64,000 bases of DNA from Cardinalis cardinalis (Eukaryota > Chordata > Aves > Passeriformes > Cardinalidae): the NCBI GenBank assembly GCA_014549065.1, contig JACDOX010000052.1:2069620-2133619 (forward strand), written 5' to 3'. The notes beneath the pieces are model-generated. The model ran no database searches and was not told the DNA's origin. It was given only the letters and a program-made list of their open reading frames with translations. Each line of letters begins with the position of its first letter. The first letter of the stretch is position 1. Shown here piece by piece: positions 28,501 to 43,500 of the stretch. A program made the position numbers and the translations under genes.

Positions 28501-31500
28501 GCCCAGTCAGGACCGGGAGCTTTACAGTCAGCGCAGCTCCTGTTGGACTCATTGAACCAAATCTTCTCAGCTACTTCATAATCAGATAGAGTTTCTGCTA
28601 TTGATTGCTGGAGTGCTTCAATCCAGTCTTGTTTCTCTCTTTCTGACTCTGCTGTAAAGCTGAAACAATTGACTTTTCTGTGTTATTGATCTTTATTTAA
28701 AAGCCCAATTAAACATGGTCTGTAGCCTCCTTATTTATTACATTTACACCCAAAATCACAGTCAAAAATCTTCCTCCACACAGATATAAATCCTAAGATG
28801 GAATGCATTATTTTGTATTTTTAAATTCAATGAAACTCCCTCTGTTTTAGCATTGTTTTCAACAAAACCACTGCTAGTGNAAGGTATGTAGCTTTTGTAA
28901 CATTCATGTAACATCCCTGAGTTAATGTCAATCTTTTTATGTTGCCAATTATCAAACTTAAACACTGAACTTGAACAAAAGCACAGAATGACATAAGGAA
29001 ACATGGAGAATTAAATGAGATTTTAAAAAAGACTGGGAATTAAAAAAAACACTNAGAATAAAAAAATTACTGAGAATTAAAAAAATACTTGCTTTGCATT
29101 TAAATTTATCTTTATAAAAATTAAATAATAAAAAAAATCATGTCTTAAGAAAAAAATCAAAGAACTAGCTATCTACCAACTAGCAACAGATTCAAATTGC
29201 TGATCAAGACTAATTTACCTGCTAGCTGACTGAGAGTGAAAGTATTTCCTAACATTTAACAATCCCAGGAGAACAAAGACATTTCCTCCTTCATTACAAC
29301 ATTTCAGTTAAGAAACACTACAACACTTAACAAAAGGCTTTTATTAACATGTACTTTCATTTTCTTAAAAATCATTACAAGTCTCAGCAATCAGNCAAGG
29401 TAAAACATTCAACTACTTTCAACCAAGGCTTCCTACAAAGGATAGCACATGAAAGCTTCTTTTCAAATAAAATGCATATGACTAAATGGATGCAACATTA
29501 TTTCACTATTGAAGTTCATTATTCTTTAGGATNAAGTCAATTTGTGAAAGTGGAGGAATTCATTTCTGTTTTTTCTTCCTTTTGCCCTTGCACAGAATGA
29601 ACAAAGAAGGCTACATAAAAGTAAAAACCTGTGGGCATAACATGCCTAGTCAGGAACTAAGAGATGAAGCACGCAAGTAAACAAATCAAAGAATATCCTC
29701 CCATTTTTCTAAACACTGCTGAACATCCTTAATAAAAACATTACCTTTTCATCCAAACTAGCTACAGCACTGCAGTATGAAACCAGTATTTCTTTAGTGC
29801 CTTAGTTAATTGCATATTTTGTAAAGTAAATACTCAAGTTCTTACCTAAAGCTTTTATAAGGAGTAATTATTTCAAAAGATTGCTTTGCAGCCCGATCCA
29901 CTTGTTTTACATTTGCCACATTCATAGGGATTAAAGTGATACCAAATCCTGTCTTAAAGTCCTAGGAAAAAGATAATATATGTTTAGAAGGTTATCATTC
30001 AAGAATAAAACATGTAAAGAAAAATTATTTCATCATGGTCCAAACAAAACAAGATCAGTAACAGACACCTTTGCCGTAACACACAAGCCACTTCTAATTT
30101 TTTAATGGATAAACAAACCTCCACTAAATTTTGTCCAACCAAAAAGNTTCCAACAGCTATAATGACCTTACTTGATTGTTGGTAGGAGTAAAAATGCATG
30201 ATTGAACTATTATTAAAGGAAAGAATAAAAAATGTTAAACACTAGATTGCATTAAAAGGTAAATGCAAAATTCTGGAAGGATCTAGCTTAAATCATGCTT
30301 TAGTGTCTAAATAAACTTTATAAATCTAAATCCTTCTAACTGACAGCAGTTTTTCTTGCTTTAAGACAGAGTGTTTTAACAAACTAAATGTGTATAAAAT
30401 TCTTTCTTAAACCTTTGATTCTTCATGCTTCTGATGTAGAACATGAACTAAACGTGTCTCTTAAAAAAGGTCCTATACAGCAGCTAAAATAGACAAAGAG
30501 CTAGTTGTGATTCAATTATAAGAAAGTATTTTNATCTTAAGTGAACAAGTGAAACAAGTGAAATTGTTTGGGGATTTTTTTATGCATGGAAAAATGTACT
30601 AAAAAAATAACTTTTGTACTGGCAGAATTGAGAAATAAAATGTGAGCTCACACTGAGCTCCTATGAGAGCCTCTCAAAATGTATGGATTTCGGAAAATCA
30701 GATGAATACATACGTTATTTCTTATCTATTTGGAATACCATCAGCATTTCCTTTTTTAAATTTATTTACATGTTGATCTCAAGGCAGTCACTTCCACAAG
30801 TGTAATTTCTGGAAATATTAGCATACTTCTTGAGAACAGTAAATAAATCAGAACCAAAACCAAGCTATATTACCCAAGCAAGGAGCCAAATTCATATATC
30901 TTACCATTTGCATGTTCACTGTTACCTCTCATGTAACAAGTAGCTGGCTANAGACTGATAAAAATAAAAGCACTGAAGGGTAAAAGCCTCAGAGTTGCCT
31001 GCCTCTGAAGAGAGGGTTGTTTTTCTAGTCAATACATATTTAAACNGGCATCACTGACAAGTTTCTGTTTGATTCACAAATTTATGAGCACTATGAACTA
31101 TGGAGAACATACTTCACAAAACTCTTTTAATNTTATTTCCCTATTTCAGGTATGAGCAAATAAAACTATCATGGCTAAGGCTAAATCTGACAAAAGCCAC
31201 ACATAGGTGTGTGTCTGTGCACAAGCAGAAGTATCAATTGTATCACACAAGGCATTGAATAGAATAATGCCCCAAAAAGCATAACATCCACTAAAAGATG
31301 AGACTTTTAGAATGACAGAATTCCTACGAATTAAATATACTGTGAGATAAGTTAGCTAATGTTTCCTTGCCAGACTTCTTAAGAATTTTTGGGTGTTTTT
31401 TTACATGCCATTATCTTTGACAGTAGCAGTGGAGAACTAGGTGTGAATTTCAACACAAATCTTTATAAAATGTAGAAGTGTTTCAGTAAGTAATNTATGT

Positions 31501-34500
31501 TAGCCACTCCTCATATAATTTATTTTAGAAAGTAGACAAAAAATANAAATAATTTTAAATATCGCCCCTTTTCTTCTACCCTCCTATTCCNTAACCTAGG
31601 CATTTTTATTCTCTCCCCTCATCTTCAGCCCCCACTCTCTTTGTGTATAAATCAAGGGGTTTCAAGCTGACACATCTGCCTCAGAAGAGAGCAGAGACTT
31701 CTGTTAAGCCTACACAGTCCCTAATTCACCCTGTATGGGAAAAGAGTAGGCAGAAAAACCTCCTTTTGAGTGTGAACTTGACAGCATTCTCTGTAGCAGT
31801 GAAGCATTCTTAACTTCACATCACCAGTGAGAAAAAGAGGACCATGAAATAGTAAAAAAGAAAAGACTGAGAAATAGTAAAAAAGAAAGAAAAATACAAA
31901 ACCTTAATTTCTATCAGTGAAATGAAAAAAAGAAACCTAACCAAAACAATCCAAAACCATTACCTCTGTAGAATTAAATGGTTTATGTTTCTGAGATGTA
32001 AATTGGTTGCAAGTTTCATTTGTTGATTCAAGTATTTCAAATTATTTAAAATAATTTGCCTTAAGAAATCCTGAATTTTAAATCAGAGGTAATAAGCCCA
32101 TCCTTGAACCTGCACAGTGTAATGCATTCTTTGTTTATAAAATAGCAGCTGAAAAACCACCAGAAGCCATGGTTAAAAGGTGTTCAATACACTTCTAGGT
32201 CCACATTAAAGTTCACTGAAGGTAAATGATTAACAAAGACAACCAAAATAATAACTACCTTACTGAGCCAGATCAAAGTTCCTCTGTAGAGTAGCTTCCC
32301 TTTAGGCATTTCCTACTGGTGACAGTCATAAAAATAACGCAAATAAGAAAATGTACATGCTCATCTTCGCAAAAATGCTTCCAGCAATCTATGCACTTAA
32401 AAGTCCCTAAACAACAGCTGCAGCAAAGAAAATTATACTTACTAGCCACTGACGGACACATCTTCAAAGAATTAAAAGCCCAACAACAACAACAAAATGC
32501 TTTGAGGTCTCTGTAGGATCNTACTTCATAAATTTCCCAAATACTGGTTGTAAAAAAAGGAAGTCCTTTTGTATATGTATATTGCCACCTGATAACTGAA
32601 AATTTTCCACTTTTGACCGGACAACTGAGAATTTCATTACATAACATAAGAGGAAAGAAACGCTAACTAAACTTCACTAACTTCTTATCCCATAATGTTC
32701 CTTCTTGAAAATATTTATTCTATATTTCTTTCAGACTGTTTCTTATGCCTTCAAACAGCTGGTTGCACCTCCTTTCCTTGCAGCAAAACAGAGCAAGCTG
32801 CATGGAAGCAACCTGCCACACNAAGATCACACACAAGTATTTATGTCTGTGAAAACAGACACTAAAATTTGTGGTACTTCATTTAAGAGCACAGAACCAA
32901 GAAAGCACTCTAGAAACAAAGTACATTAATTTGAAAGTCTTTACCTTTAGGTGCAGCACAAACCTGTCAAAATTTGCACAAGTTCCCAGTGTCCGAACAG
33001 TCCCATTAAAGAAAGAATAACTCATTATGCTTTACATTTAGCAAGGGCATGAGAACTTAGAAAACTGAACTGCAGTGTGAAGAATGTCAGAAATGTTAAG
33101 AAATTTGAATCTACTTTACAGAACAGAATATGGTGGCAAATTAAGCAATTTCATCGCGACATTCGAGTTAAGTTATTTCCATAATGGTCCAAACAAACTC
33201 CTTAGGGGAACTGCACAACACTTGGCATAAACCTGGCTTCGCGAGTGACAGCTACAGTAGAATCTAATTTTCAGTGCTCAGAATTGTATGCTTTCAGGAG
33301 TGCAGTCTTCTTCTCTACTTCAGAAACAGAAGTGGGAATTGGTACAGGGAAGAAAGAAGTGCTCCACTTTGAAAGATGAATTCATTCACTTTGAGTGCAC
33401 AGAAGGACAATAGGGCTATTCAAGAACTATACAAAAAATATCGACAGCAAAAGCAAGCAGTAGGTTTTCAGAATAAGAATTGTCTTGCTTCTACCCACTG
33501 AAAGCTCATTGTTTCAGATACACTGAACTGCACTACGATTTCTGACAAAGGAAGAAGAGTTTAAGATTCAAAAATGCACAGAGAAAGATGAGGGTTGGGT
33601 TTTTTGGTTTGTGGTTTTTTTTTAATTTAAATATAGATACAACTTAAATGTCTATAGTTATACTATCTGCATGAATTCTAAGAAAAGTTCAAAAATGAGT
33701 TGACAATAAGAGCTTTAAAAAAACCCCTCAAAATTCTTTATAGGTATAATAATAGAACAAAAGTATTCACTAAACAGCACAGTTAACTGAAAGCTAAAAA
33801 TACTAAGATGAGTACTGGCTTTCTGACTAGATNTTGTTCCGTCCTGAAGGGTGAATTATTATAATGTGGAATTGTTGCTGTCATTATCACCCCTGTCNGA
33901 AAACGACATAACCTATGAAAACCTGTCATCTATATATAAATCATGAAATTATTTAACTTTTATTTTTAAACATACCTTTAACATGTATCTATAAAGTGCC
34001 TCTCAGTGTACAAAACTGTCCTCTTTATTATGCATTACCTTTTCATAGGTAAAAGCGGCCCATGACAGGCTTTGCTAACATTTCTTCAATTCTATTTTGG
34101 ATGAAATTCATGAAGNTTCAAAATTAGCCTCATACGTTTTCTAACATACCACCACTGTTTTACAGACACAGAAATAAACACCAAGGCTAAGGAACACTAA
34201 AGTATATATGTATAAAATCATGAAACTATATCTGAACAAGTGAAATTTTCAGAGAAGCTGGATGCCTAACTTTCAGTATGTTGTCTTAAAAGACAGACNT
34301 GGGCACCTTTCTGCATGCAAGTCATAAATAAATTTGTAATCAGAGCCTGAACCTTGTGATTCTCAGTGAACACACTTTTTCAAAAAAACAGCACTTCTAA
34401 AAACTCTCTTCTGCTACCCATAAAGGATAATTATTTTTCTTTCTATTTTTTCTCTTTCACTTGGGTTTGTTCCAGTACACTAGGGCTNGCATTCTTATTT

Positions 34501-37500
34501 AGTCAGACCAAAATTCATCTGAACACAGGAGTCCTATGTCTTTGCATGCACTGTCTTTCATGGATTNGACATTAGCTCCCCAATGTAGGAAGTTGATTAA
34601 AAAAAATATTTGCATCAGGAAAACATCTTAGAGAAATTAAACCAAAAAAATGGAGCCACCTTACCCAAACCTAACCTTACCCAAACTCCTCACATAAAAA
34701 TAAAAAGTTAACTAACTTAAAATACTGAAATAAAATAAATACTAAAAATAAAAGGTTAGCTAACTACTACTTTCATATTAGAAATATCAATCCATATTTT
34801 TATCGACTTCTTTTTTGGTAGAGGACTGACTGGATAATAGCAACAGCAGAGAAAAAGGAAAATTGCTGGCACGAGTTCAAGAGTTTGTTTCTACATACTC
34901 ACACATACATGTACACACATAAGTAATATCTTAATATATAAATGTATGTTTGTAGCTTATTTTGAAGTAAAAAGAATACCGAAGTACAGAACTCTGAAGT
35001 ACAGAAATAGCACTGACANATGTTGGGAACACAGCACTTTTGGAAATTCTACATCAAGTGAGTATTCTCACGGCTCATCAGTTTCCTTCCTGTGTATTAT
35101 GACATCAAGGTGCATTTGCTTTTCTTGTCTTTGGCTGTCAGATCTTGAGGACATGCAATATTTAAGAGTGTGCATGCAGATAGACAGATAGATATCTAAC
35201 AGTGATAAGAGGTAACAAATCAAGAACATTATATTACACATAAAGATATATTTATACACACAAATGTGTANGTATGTGTTTATAAATGCACATTTTTTTG
35301 TTTCCTTTTGAACAGCTATCTTTCATACCACCCTAACGCTAATTTATAAAAACATTATTTATATTTCTAAAACTACTCTTGTCCTCCTGCCCATACTCAG
35401 AACAATCTTGACCTTTAATCACAATATCTCTGATCAGAGTTCCAAAACAGGACCTTACATGGTTCCTTGAATTTACCATTTAATTTTGCAACAGCTCTTT
35501 AGATTTATCTTGGGGAAGTTACCACGAAGTTTGTGACAACTACACTACTCCTGCAAGATCTGAAAATTCCCTTAACAATTTAGCATGATTTAGTCTTTTC
35601 CTTCACTCTTACCCCATGGTATTTGATTCCTTCCAAACAACCAAATTATTCCAGAGAGACTAAAAGCCAGAACTAGAATCATTCAAATGAAGTATGCATA
35701 GTTTCTTTCCTCTCCTCATTATTTGGAGGCACTACACTTCAGCCTTTCCAGCTATTAAGGAGGGTTAATTTCTGCAACAGAAATATGGGAAAAAACTGGC
35801 TTCCATATTAATAAAAAAATTAAGACCTTTTTATATATTAAAGAGTTTAAGAAAGAGTGACTAGTAATGCAAATTGCTTTGATGATGTTAAGTTTATGCA
35901 TGTTTATATTGATTTCCTCTCCTTCTATATGTACTGAGCTTAGAGCCCCCATTTATTTTTCATCAGGCTTCTCTACATCCTTCATCACAGTCCAAAACCT
36001 TTTAATATAGATTTCCAGTGACAGTTACATATTGTGGATTGTAATACAAAACCCACATAGGTACTCTGACTTACAGTCTTCTAATGAGGTCCCAAAATAC
36101 AACCACAGTGAAGCATACAGTATATAATTGCACACTCAAAAATAATGTTAAAAGAACATGAAGGTTGCTAACTCAAGCCCTGATGAGCAAGGAGATGCTA
36201 AAATTCCAGTGTTCTGTGCATGTTAGCTCTGTAGCTGGGCGCTCATCCATCATGCTATGTGAGGTAGTCACATCATCAGTTTTAAGTTCTTCACTTAAAT
36301 AAAGAAATTCTTTCCCCCATTAGAGAATGAAAATTATTCACGCTACTTTTGAAAAAAAAAATGGTAATGACAGCCTGGCATCCAAAATTTTGGCGGTTAC
36401 AAAGAAGACAGCAAATGACAAGAAGGGCCACTTAGACTAGCTCTAGTCAGTGCCATGTAGTAAGCTTGCCTGCAGTACTTTGGATATACTGCTGGAATAC
36501 ATCCCTCTCTGTATCATTTCACATCATTATTTTATAAAAAAGTGTAATACTTGTACTTTGAGATGGCTCTNTGATGAAAGCAAGTACATAAGAAGTGGGA
36601 ATAACTAAGAGATTACTTTAAAAAATGCATTCCTGATGAACACTCTAAGGTAGTTACAACCTTAGATGGCACTTCTCATTTAAGTTAGAGATCTCNCTAT
36701 TCACTTACTACAGGAGCAATTCAGAATCCTCACTTCAGCAGTTATGTGTATGTATTCTGCAATATCAATACAATTTTATATTGCTTGATTATGCACCATC
36801 AGGCCCATGCCTTGCTTGTTGTATGGGATGAATCTAGGACACATGAAGATGAAAGCCCCCTTCCTTTATTGGCTGCAAAATACAAAAAAAAGATGAGGAG
36901 GATCACATAATTGAANTGACTGAATACTATATTGGAGAGTTAGCTCTTATCTTTGCCTTTTCCAGTTTCTACTCAGTGTAAATCAAAGCCTTAGCATACA
37001 GTCATTTCACTGTACGTTTTTCATTTCCTAGTATCTGACTTTATGCTCTAGGGTTTGATTTGCAGAACTGCTGAGCAATTGGAACTCCAGCCAAGACCTA
37101 TGAAAGCAGTATTTTGAGCAGGTATAGTTTGACAGAGAACTATTCCCTCCCAACCACCCATAAAAGACTAGAAAAACAGAGAATACTAAATATATGGATA
37201 TTTGAATCCTTCATTCTGTTTCTCAGAACTTTGTGGTCACATGGAGGAGACAATCATGTTCCTTTAACTTACAGGAACTGATGAAAAATAAATTCCTCAC
37301 TGCTCCTGAAAGAACATTCCTTTATCAGTGAAGGAATAATTCGAATGTAAGGCACTTTTCAACAGTGTGTTACAAAAAAAGCATGGGNTATATACCATGA
37401 AAAGAAATTAAAATTATCAAACAATTACTAAATAGACAATGCACTGAAAGAGGAAGTGATCCTGTGGAAGGAAATAGCATATTACAGCATCTACAACACA

Positions 37501-40500
37501 ATATTATAATCAGGTGAAATTAAGGTCTTAGAAATAAGACCAGTTTTCCCATGATTAGAGGGGGGCAAAAATTTGTAACTGAGGTAATGTTACCAAAGGT
37601 TTTCAGCCGAGTTCTTCAAAAAAATTAGGTTTAAATAATGGAGCATTTGCCTCCCCATGTAACCCCAAGTAAGCTTTTACTCTAGATATATCCTTGGCTT
37701 CAATCAATTTCAATATAATAGCAGCCAATGAATCTTCAGGTCTTAGCAAGACTCAGGAAAGTAGATCAGAACAGAGAACACTTTCCCCACATCTTTACTA
37801 CCCAGTCCCACAAGAAAAGGCTTTAGAGTATGGTCACAGTGAATTGAGGCAAGATGATGCAATCTCTAAGGGGATGNTCAAAGTCGCCAGCCACAAACAC
37901 AAATATATAAATTAAAAGCTTCTATTTCTTAATCCTCAAAAACAAAGAGAGAATAAGACAACAGAGAGTAAAGATCATAATTCCAAATATATACATGTTT
38001 TTCACTTGTGCTGAGACATGTTAAAAGGGAAGAAACAATCCTTGTTTCAACCATGCCATTACAAATAATTTGTATGTAAGCAAATTATGTACTTCAGAAA
38101 CNACATGTGCAAGTTCAATATAAGAACCTGAATTCTACATAAAGATGTACATTTTGACACAAAGCAGTTTAAAGTTATTAGTGGAAAGTAGATTTCTTGC
38201 CTTAAAGGTCATTCNCATTGCTGCTTTAGAAATATACCAAAGAACCTGAATTCTTCAACTATTCCACAATTCAGAGCTCAGCTTTCGCTTTCACACAGAA
38301 AGTATGATTCAGACCATATTCCATTCTTCAGACACATGCCTTCTTTTTCTTGTCACTCAACATACTAGGAAAGCAAGATCTCACATCTGAGGCACACAAA
38401 ACCAAGCATCAAAAGCAAGCTGGTTATACTGCACACAAACCCTCCTTGCTGTCTTCCCAAATACCCTGACAGGTAGTCAAGCAAGACAGACAAACCTGCT
38501 TTCTGTGTTATGCCTCCCTCTCCCCCACCACACACACACTGAAGACAAGTGTAGGCAAAGTTCCAGTTTGAATAACTACAGTAACTCCCTTCCAGCAGGG
38601 CTTCTGTGCAGCTTGGAGCTCATTCAGAAATCAGCACCTTGTTAGCTACAGAGGCTGAAGCCACTGAAGCTGCCTGGGCTATGATCTTTACTTTTGCTGC
38701 TTCATGAAAAATAATGAGATGACATAAATACAGTACAGCTAAATAAACATGTAAATAAAAGTCAAAGCCTGTCAGGAGCAAGTACAGCCTATATTCAAGG
38801 CTTTCACCTTTAATTCCAATAGCTATTCATAACATCGTCTCTTCTTTAAAGAAGCAATCATGTTCCTTAAGATGCACAACTTCTGATACATAGAAACTCA
38901 TTCCATTTTAGAGCCCATTTCTTGCTACTCAATTCACATCTTTTTCATCCCAAAGGGATACCAGTTTAATATATGCAAATTGTAAAATTATGTGGAAATG
39001 CCTCAATTTTCCTCAATTTTAGTATTTGAGTTCTTCCCCTTTTTTTTTTCTTCATTTAGCCGAGACAGCTATCCCTATAGTCACCATTTCAAATTCACAC
39101 ACCATTTTAAACACTTCCCTGCAATAAGCACCCAGAGAAACTCCTGTTCATACANGGACATTTTTAAACATAGATATTACTATTACAGTTTTAAGTGGCC
39201 ATCTGGACTCTTCTTTGGAAGCGCTTCACAAATGGAAGCCTTCTTAGATTTAGCAAGACTGTTCTCTGGAGACCAGAAGGATCAGTGAATTTTAAGATAC
39301 CACATATAGCTGTAATTTTCTGAATTCGTATCTTTATAATCTTCTTGCCAAAGCTTTACGTACAAAGATCTTGTTATGTATTCATAATCCAGAAAAACTG
39401 CTAAAAAAAGTGTTTGAACTCTTACAGGATGGACAGATTATGACCATTTTTGCAGTACCTTAAAATCTACAACCACTGTCATACAAAAATGACAAACTTT
39501 TTGGCTGGCCTTTTAGTTCAGTAGTCACTAGATAAGAGAGAAAACTGTTATGACATCCCCACTGGCAAAATTTCCCTAATGAACCAAGAAATCCTCCAAA
39601 TAATGGGGTGTCTGCTTTCCTCCAAAATTTGCCCTTGGTGATAAACAAATACAGTATTGACAAAAAGAGTATCAATGACCAAGCATAGTGCTTTTACTTA
39701 TTGACTACAAACAGTAAAGTGTTAAACAGTCCTCACAGTAAATATCAAGACTTCTTATTTTATTTACTACCTCCTCCTCCAATAAACTGAAATTTAATTT
39801 TATGATGTGATATTTCACAAGTAGAAATAATTAATAACTAACATAATTCATAGTATTTCAACAACCACAAACAAAAATAGCATTTCCTGGTGGAGAAAGT
39901 TTTTCAAAGCTTTTTTTTTACTCACAATTTCCAAGTAATCTGCATGCCTCAAAATAATTACAAATGGAAAATAATTTTTTAAAANAGTTTCAACAGTTTT
40001 TAGAGTACCATACAAGGAGCACTAATTATTATAGACTTTTTCCCATCTTTAAAATAAATGTATTTATGGCTATCTGAATATAATCCAAACAACCCATTTT
40101 ATCATGGCTGGATCCCTACAGGANTTTCCAGCTGATGTTGATAAAATGAACAGTTTAAATTTCTGATCCTAACAAACTGAATTACTCTTCTGAGATGGTG
40201 CATATTGAAAACACACACACATACTCACACACCTTATAAGAATAAATGAATGAATTACATGAAACATGCAGAGCTCTGGACTGTGCTAACCAGTTTTTCC
40301 AGCTTGGGAGATTTTAGATACCTTCTGCTTAGAGAGCGATGAAGAAAAACGTATCACTTTAACAGCTGGCNTTGTGATCTTAAATTTGAAAGGAAAAAAA
40401 ATAAGCCAAGGAGGGTGCAGACCCTCACAAAAGCTTTTGGCCAGACACCATAAATTCTCATCTATTTATTTCTCACCTTTGCAGGAAAGAAGCATCAAAT

Positions 40501-43500
40501 GCTGTAAAATTTCAGATTTGTTTAAAATTTGAAATTCAGAAACTTTTGGGCTACCTGAACCAAAAAGATAACATTTTTCCTTCTGAAATACATAAATAAA
40601 TATTTAATAGAAGATCTAAATTTTGCGAGCGTGCACACATATTCATTAACTTTGAAGAATGTGTCAGACTTCATGGAGGTTCAGACCTTTTCTAGAAGCC
40701 AATGTAAAATATAAACTTACTATTAATGCCTAGAAACAGCAACCTAAGGAGACCATATTATGATTTGTGAATTCTTCCCACTTCTGTAACACTTATTCTA
40801 AAACAGTGAAGGGACAGCAGCACCAACAGTTTTGCCACACATTCTTCTGTGCCTGGACCAAGAGANGGTTGATGCCATGACAACAGTAACGCTGCACCAC
40901 AGCTTTTTATAAGCTGAATCCTTCCTAACGCACTCAGTCATTTCAGCATTATGTCTCCTGCTTAGACATCCTTCTTGCATTTCGTTCAGCTAAAAACAGA
41001 GCGGGGTGGGTTTGGAGTTTTATTTGTTTGAGGGATTGGTTTCCTTGTTTTTGTTTATAAAGAAAGTATTTTCTTCNGCTGGCTATAGATTCACTCATAC
41101 TAACTTGTTTCTACGTGACAAACAAAGACGAAAATAGCAGATAAATGCAGAGAAACTGTTTTGAATTTTTGTAAAGCAAAATCACTTATGGACACACATA
41201 CAGCTACTGCTTAGCAGGTATTCACTTTCATACTTGCCTAGGCTTCATGCCATGAAGGTAGTGATGTCACATAAAAAAATATAAAAGTAAAAATATAAAA
41301 GAGAGTTTCAAGAATTAGTACAGTTTATAAATAAGCAGTCTACTTCTCACTACTTAAATACTAAAGTACTAAACATGTACAGAGATTACTGAATTCCTAG
41401 TAAATCCATTGTAAATAAGTTTTGAGTCCATGTAAAAGTCACTACCATTTGATTTTAGTGATTTTTTTTTTAATTTCGGTTTTACAATTATCAAAGCTAA
41501 GATGGGCAACTATGACAGCTAAAGAAGGATCTGGCTCTAAAATATCTGCACTATACTCATGTTTCAGGACTGTGTGTAGAACTAATATACCCTTCCAAAC
41601 AAACACAATGCCTTTGTCATAATGAATGTAATCTAATTTTTTAATTAATATCTCCTCCCATCACAAATTTTGAGCTAAAAGCACCTTACNTAAAAATAAA
41701 GTAAATTCAAGCTTTCAATGAAATTAGTTTCTTCATAATGAGGAGCAAAGGCTAATATCTAACAGAAAAGGAAAAACTATTGCAAAAATATGGAACAACC
41801 ATTCCATAAAAAAATGTATTTCAACAGATTAGAAGTTAGAAAGAAACCAAAATCCTTAAAACAGAGCCCTCCATATACATCTTTAAAAAAAACTTCACAC
41901 TCTTTGTTGATATCTAGACAGANAGTTAATAGAAAGAACAGTAAAAATTAAATCTTTAACAGATTATCTCCATTTACACATTTATCTTCTGCTTGTTCCA
42001 TTAAGCTTCCTGTTGTCACCCACTGAAAAATACAGGAAGGTCTTTTAGGACCCACAAAAAGCTACAGATACATGGTTCCTTTGTAGCATACTGATTCCAC
42101 CTGTCTACTACATTCAATTCACTTCTCGAGTCTCTCACTCATGCCCAAATCCTTACAAGNAAGAAATAAATCTCACTCACCTGAATTTAATAAGAAACTG
42201 AAAAAACAAAATTTGTCAACAGCAATGTTAACTCATGCCTCAGAGCACATTCTTGGGTAAGGGCAACAGGCCTGGACTACAACTTCTTTCTTTCCCAGAT
42301 GCTGTCTGTGCTAGAATAGCCTTCAAAATCACACAGCGATAAAAAAATAAAAATTTCTGAAACACGTATTGCTATGTTCACATTAGTCAAGATGCCTTTT
42401 ACAAATCAGTGGTTAATGAAGAGCAGCACCTGTAGTGGCAATTTGTTAATGGAAAGTGACCAAAGCAAACAGGGAAGCACTGATTGACAGGCTGCTCATA
42501 CAGCAACATCCTGACCTAGAGAGCAGCAAACTGAACCCACTTCATGCCATGGGCAAGCACGGTGATAAAAACGCTGTTCTGGCTCATAACTCAAACTATG
42601 CAGATGCATCTCAGCACACACAAGTTGCATCAAAATTGCAATGACTCGATCAAGGTAACACATAAAAGAGAATGTCGCAAACAGTAAAAATAGAACTAGA
42701 ATTACAAAATCACTCCAATTTAGGATATTCAGAAACCCAGCAGCAGCATTTTGCACCATTTGTTGGTGAGGAGGGCTGTAACATGCCACAATGATTTTTA
42801 AGAACAGGAAATCTACCAAAAAACCCTTCTGTATTAGTAGGAATGGGCAGCTGCAATCTGGAAACACACTGAACTTACAAGAAGGTATATTTTCTCAGCA
42901 TGAATGTGTCATTTAAGAAACTAGGATGAAGAAGAATTCAGGAATGAAACAAAATACTGCACTAAAGTGAAAAACTGGCAATTGACATGAATGGCAAAGC
43001 TCCAGCTGACATTCAAAGAGATGAAAATTCACCCCAGGTATCTGTGTATAGATCCTAAAAGAAACAGCTTTCCTGATACAGCCCCATAAATACTGAAAAT
43101 GCAATGCATCTTTAACTTTTCTACTTAAAAAGACAAGCAGCTACAACAAAATCTGCACATGCCTCTTCAGGTTCATTTTAAAATAGATCTACATGCAGTA
43201 TAGGAAAATGAAATTTAGGTGTGAGGATAAAAGACCTGCACAAATAGAAGACCTGAAAAGCACCACAGAATCACACAGAACTGTGATAACATCCTCTGGT
43301 TTTGTAACTACAGTGCACTCTATTAACCTTTACTTTTTCTTCTCCCTGTAAAATTCCCCTACATCCCCACTTGTATGTTTCTGATATTCCATCCCACATC
43401 AGTGAGAGATGGATGAAGAAACAGTTTGTTTCTTCTGAAACACGGAAGTTATATCTCCACAGTGTGTGCAGATGTAACACTTTCATTCCTACACGTCATG

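Noticed and set aside
32273..32647. Cysteine-rich minus-strand frame, 124 codons
   Set aside because: The cysteines come from GCA/TGC-rich and CAA-repeat DNA read in reverse; no family motif, signal peptide or splice pattern supports a gene.
42496..42867. Hydrophobic minus-strand frame resembling a membrane protein
   Set aside because: Phenylalanine- and leucine-rich stretches are expected from T-rich intron DNA; no family similarity.
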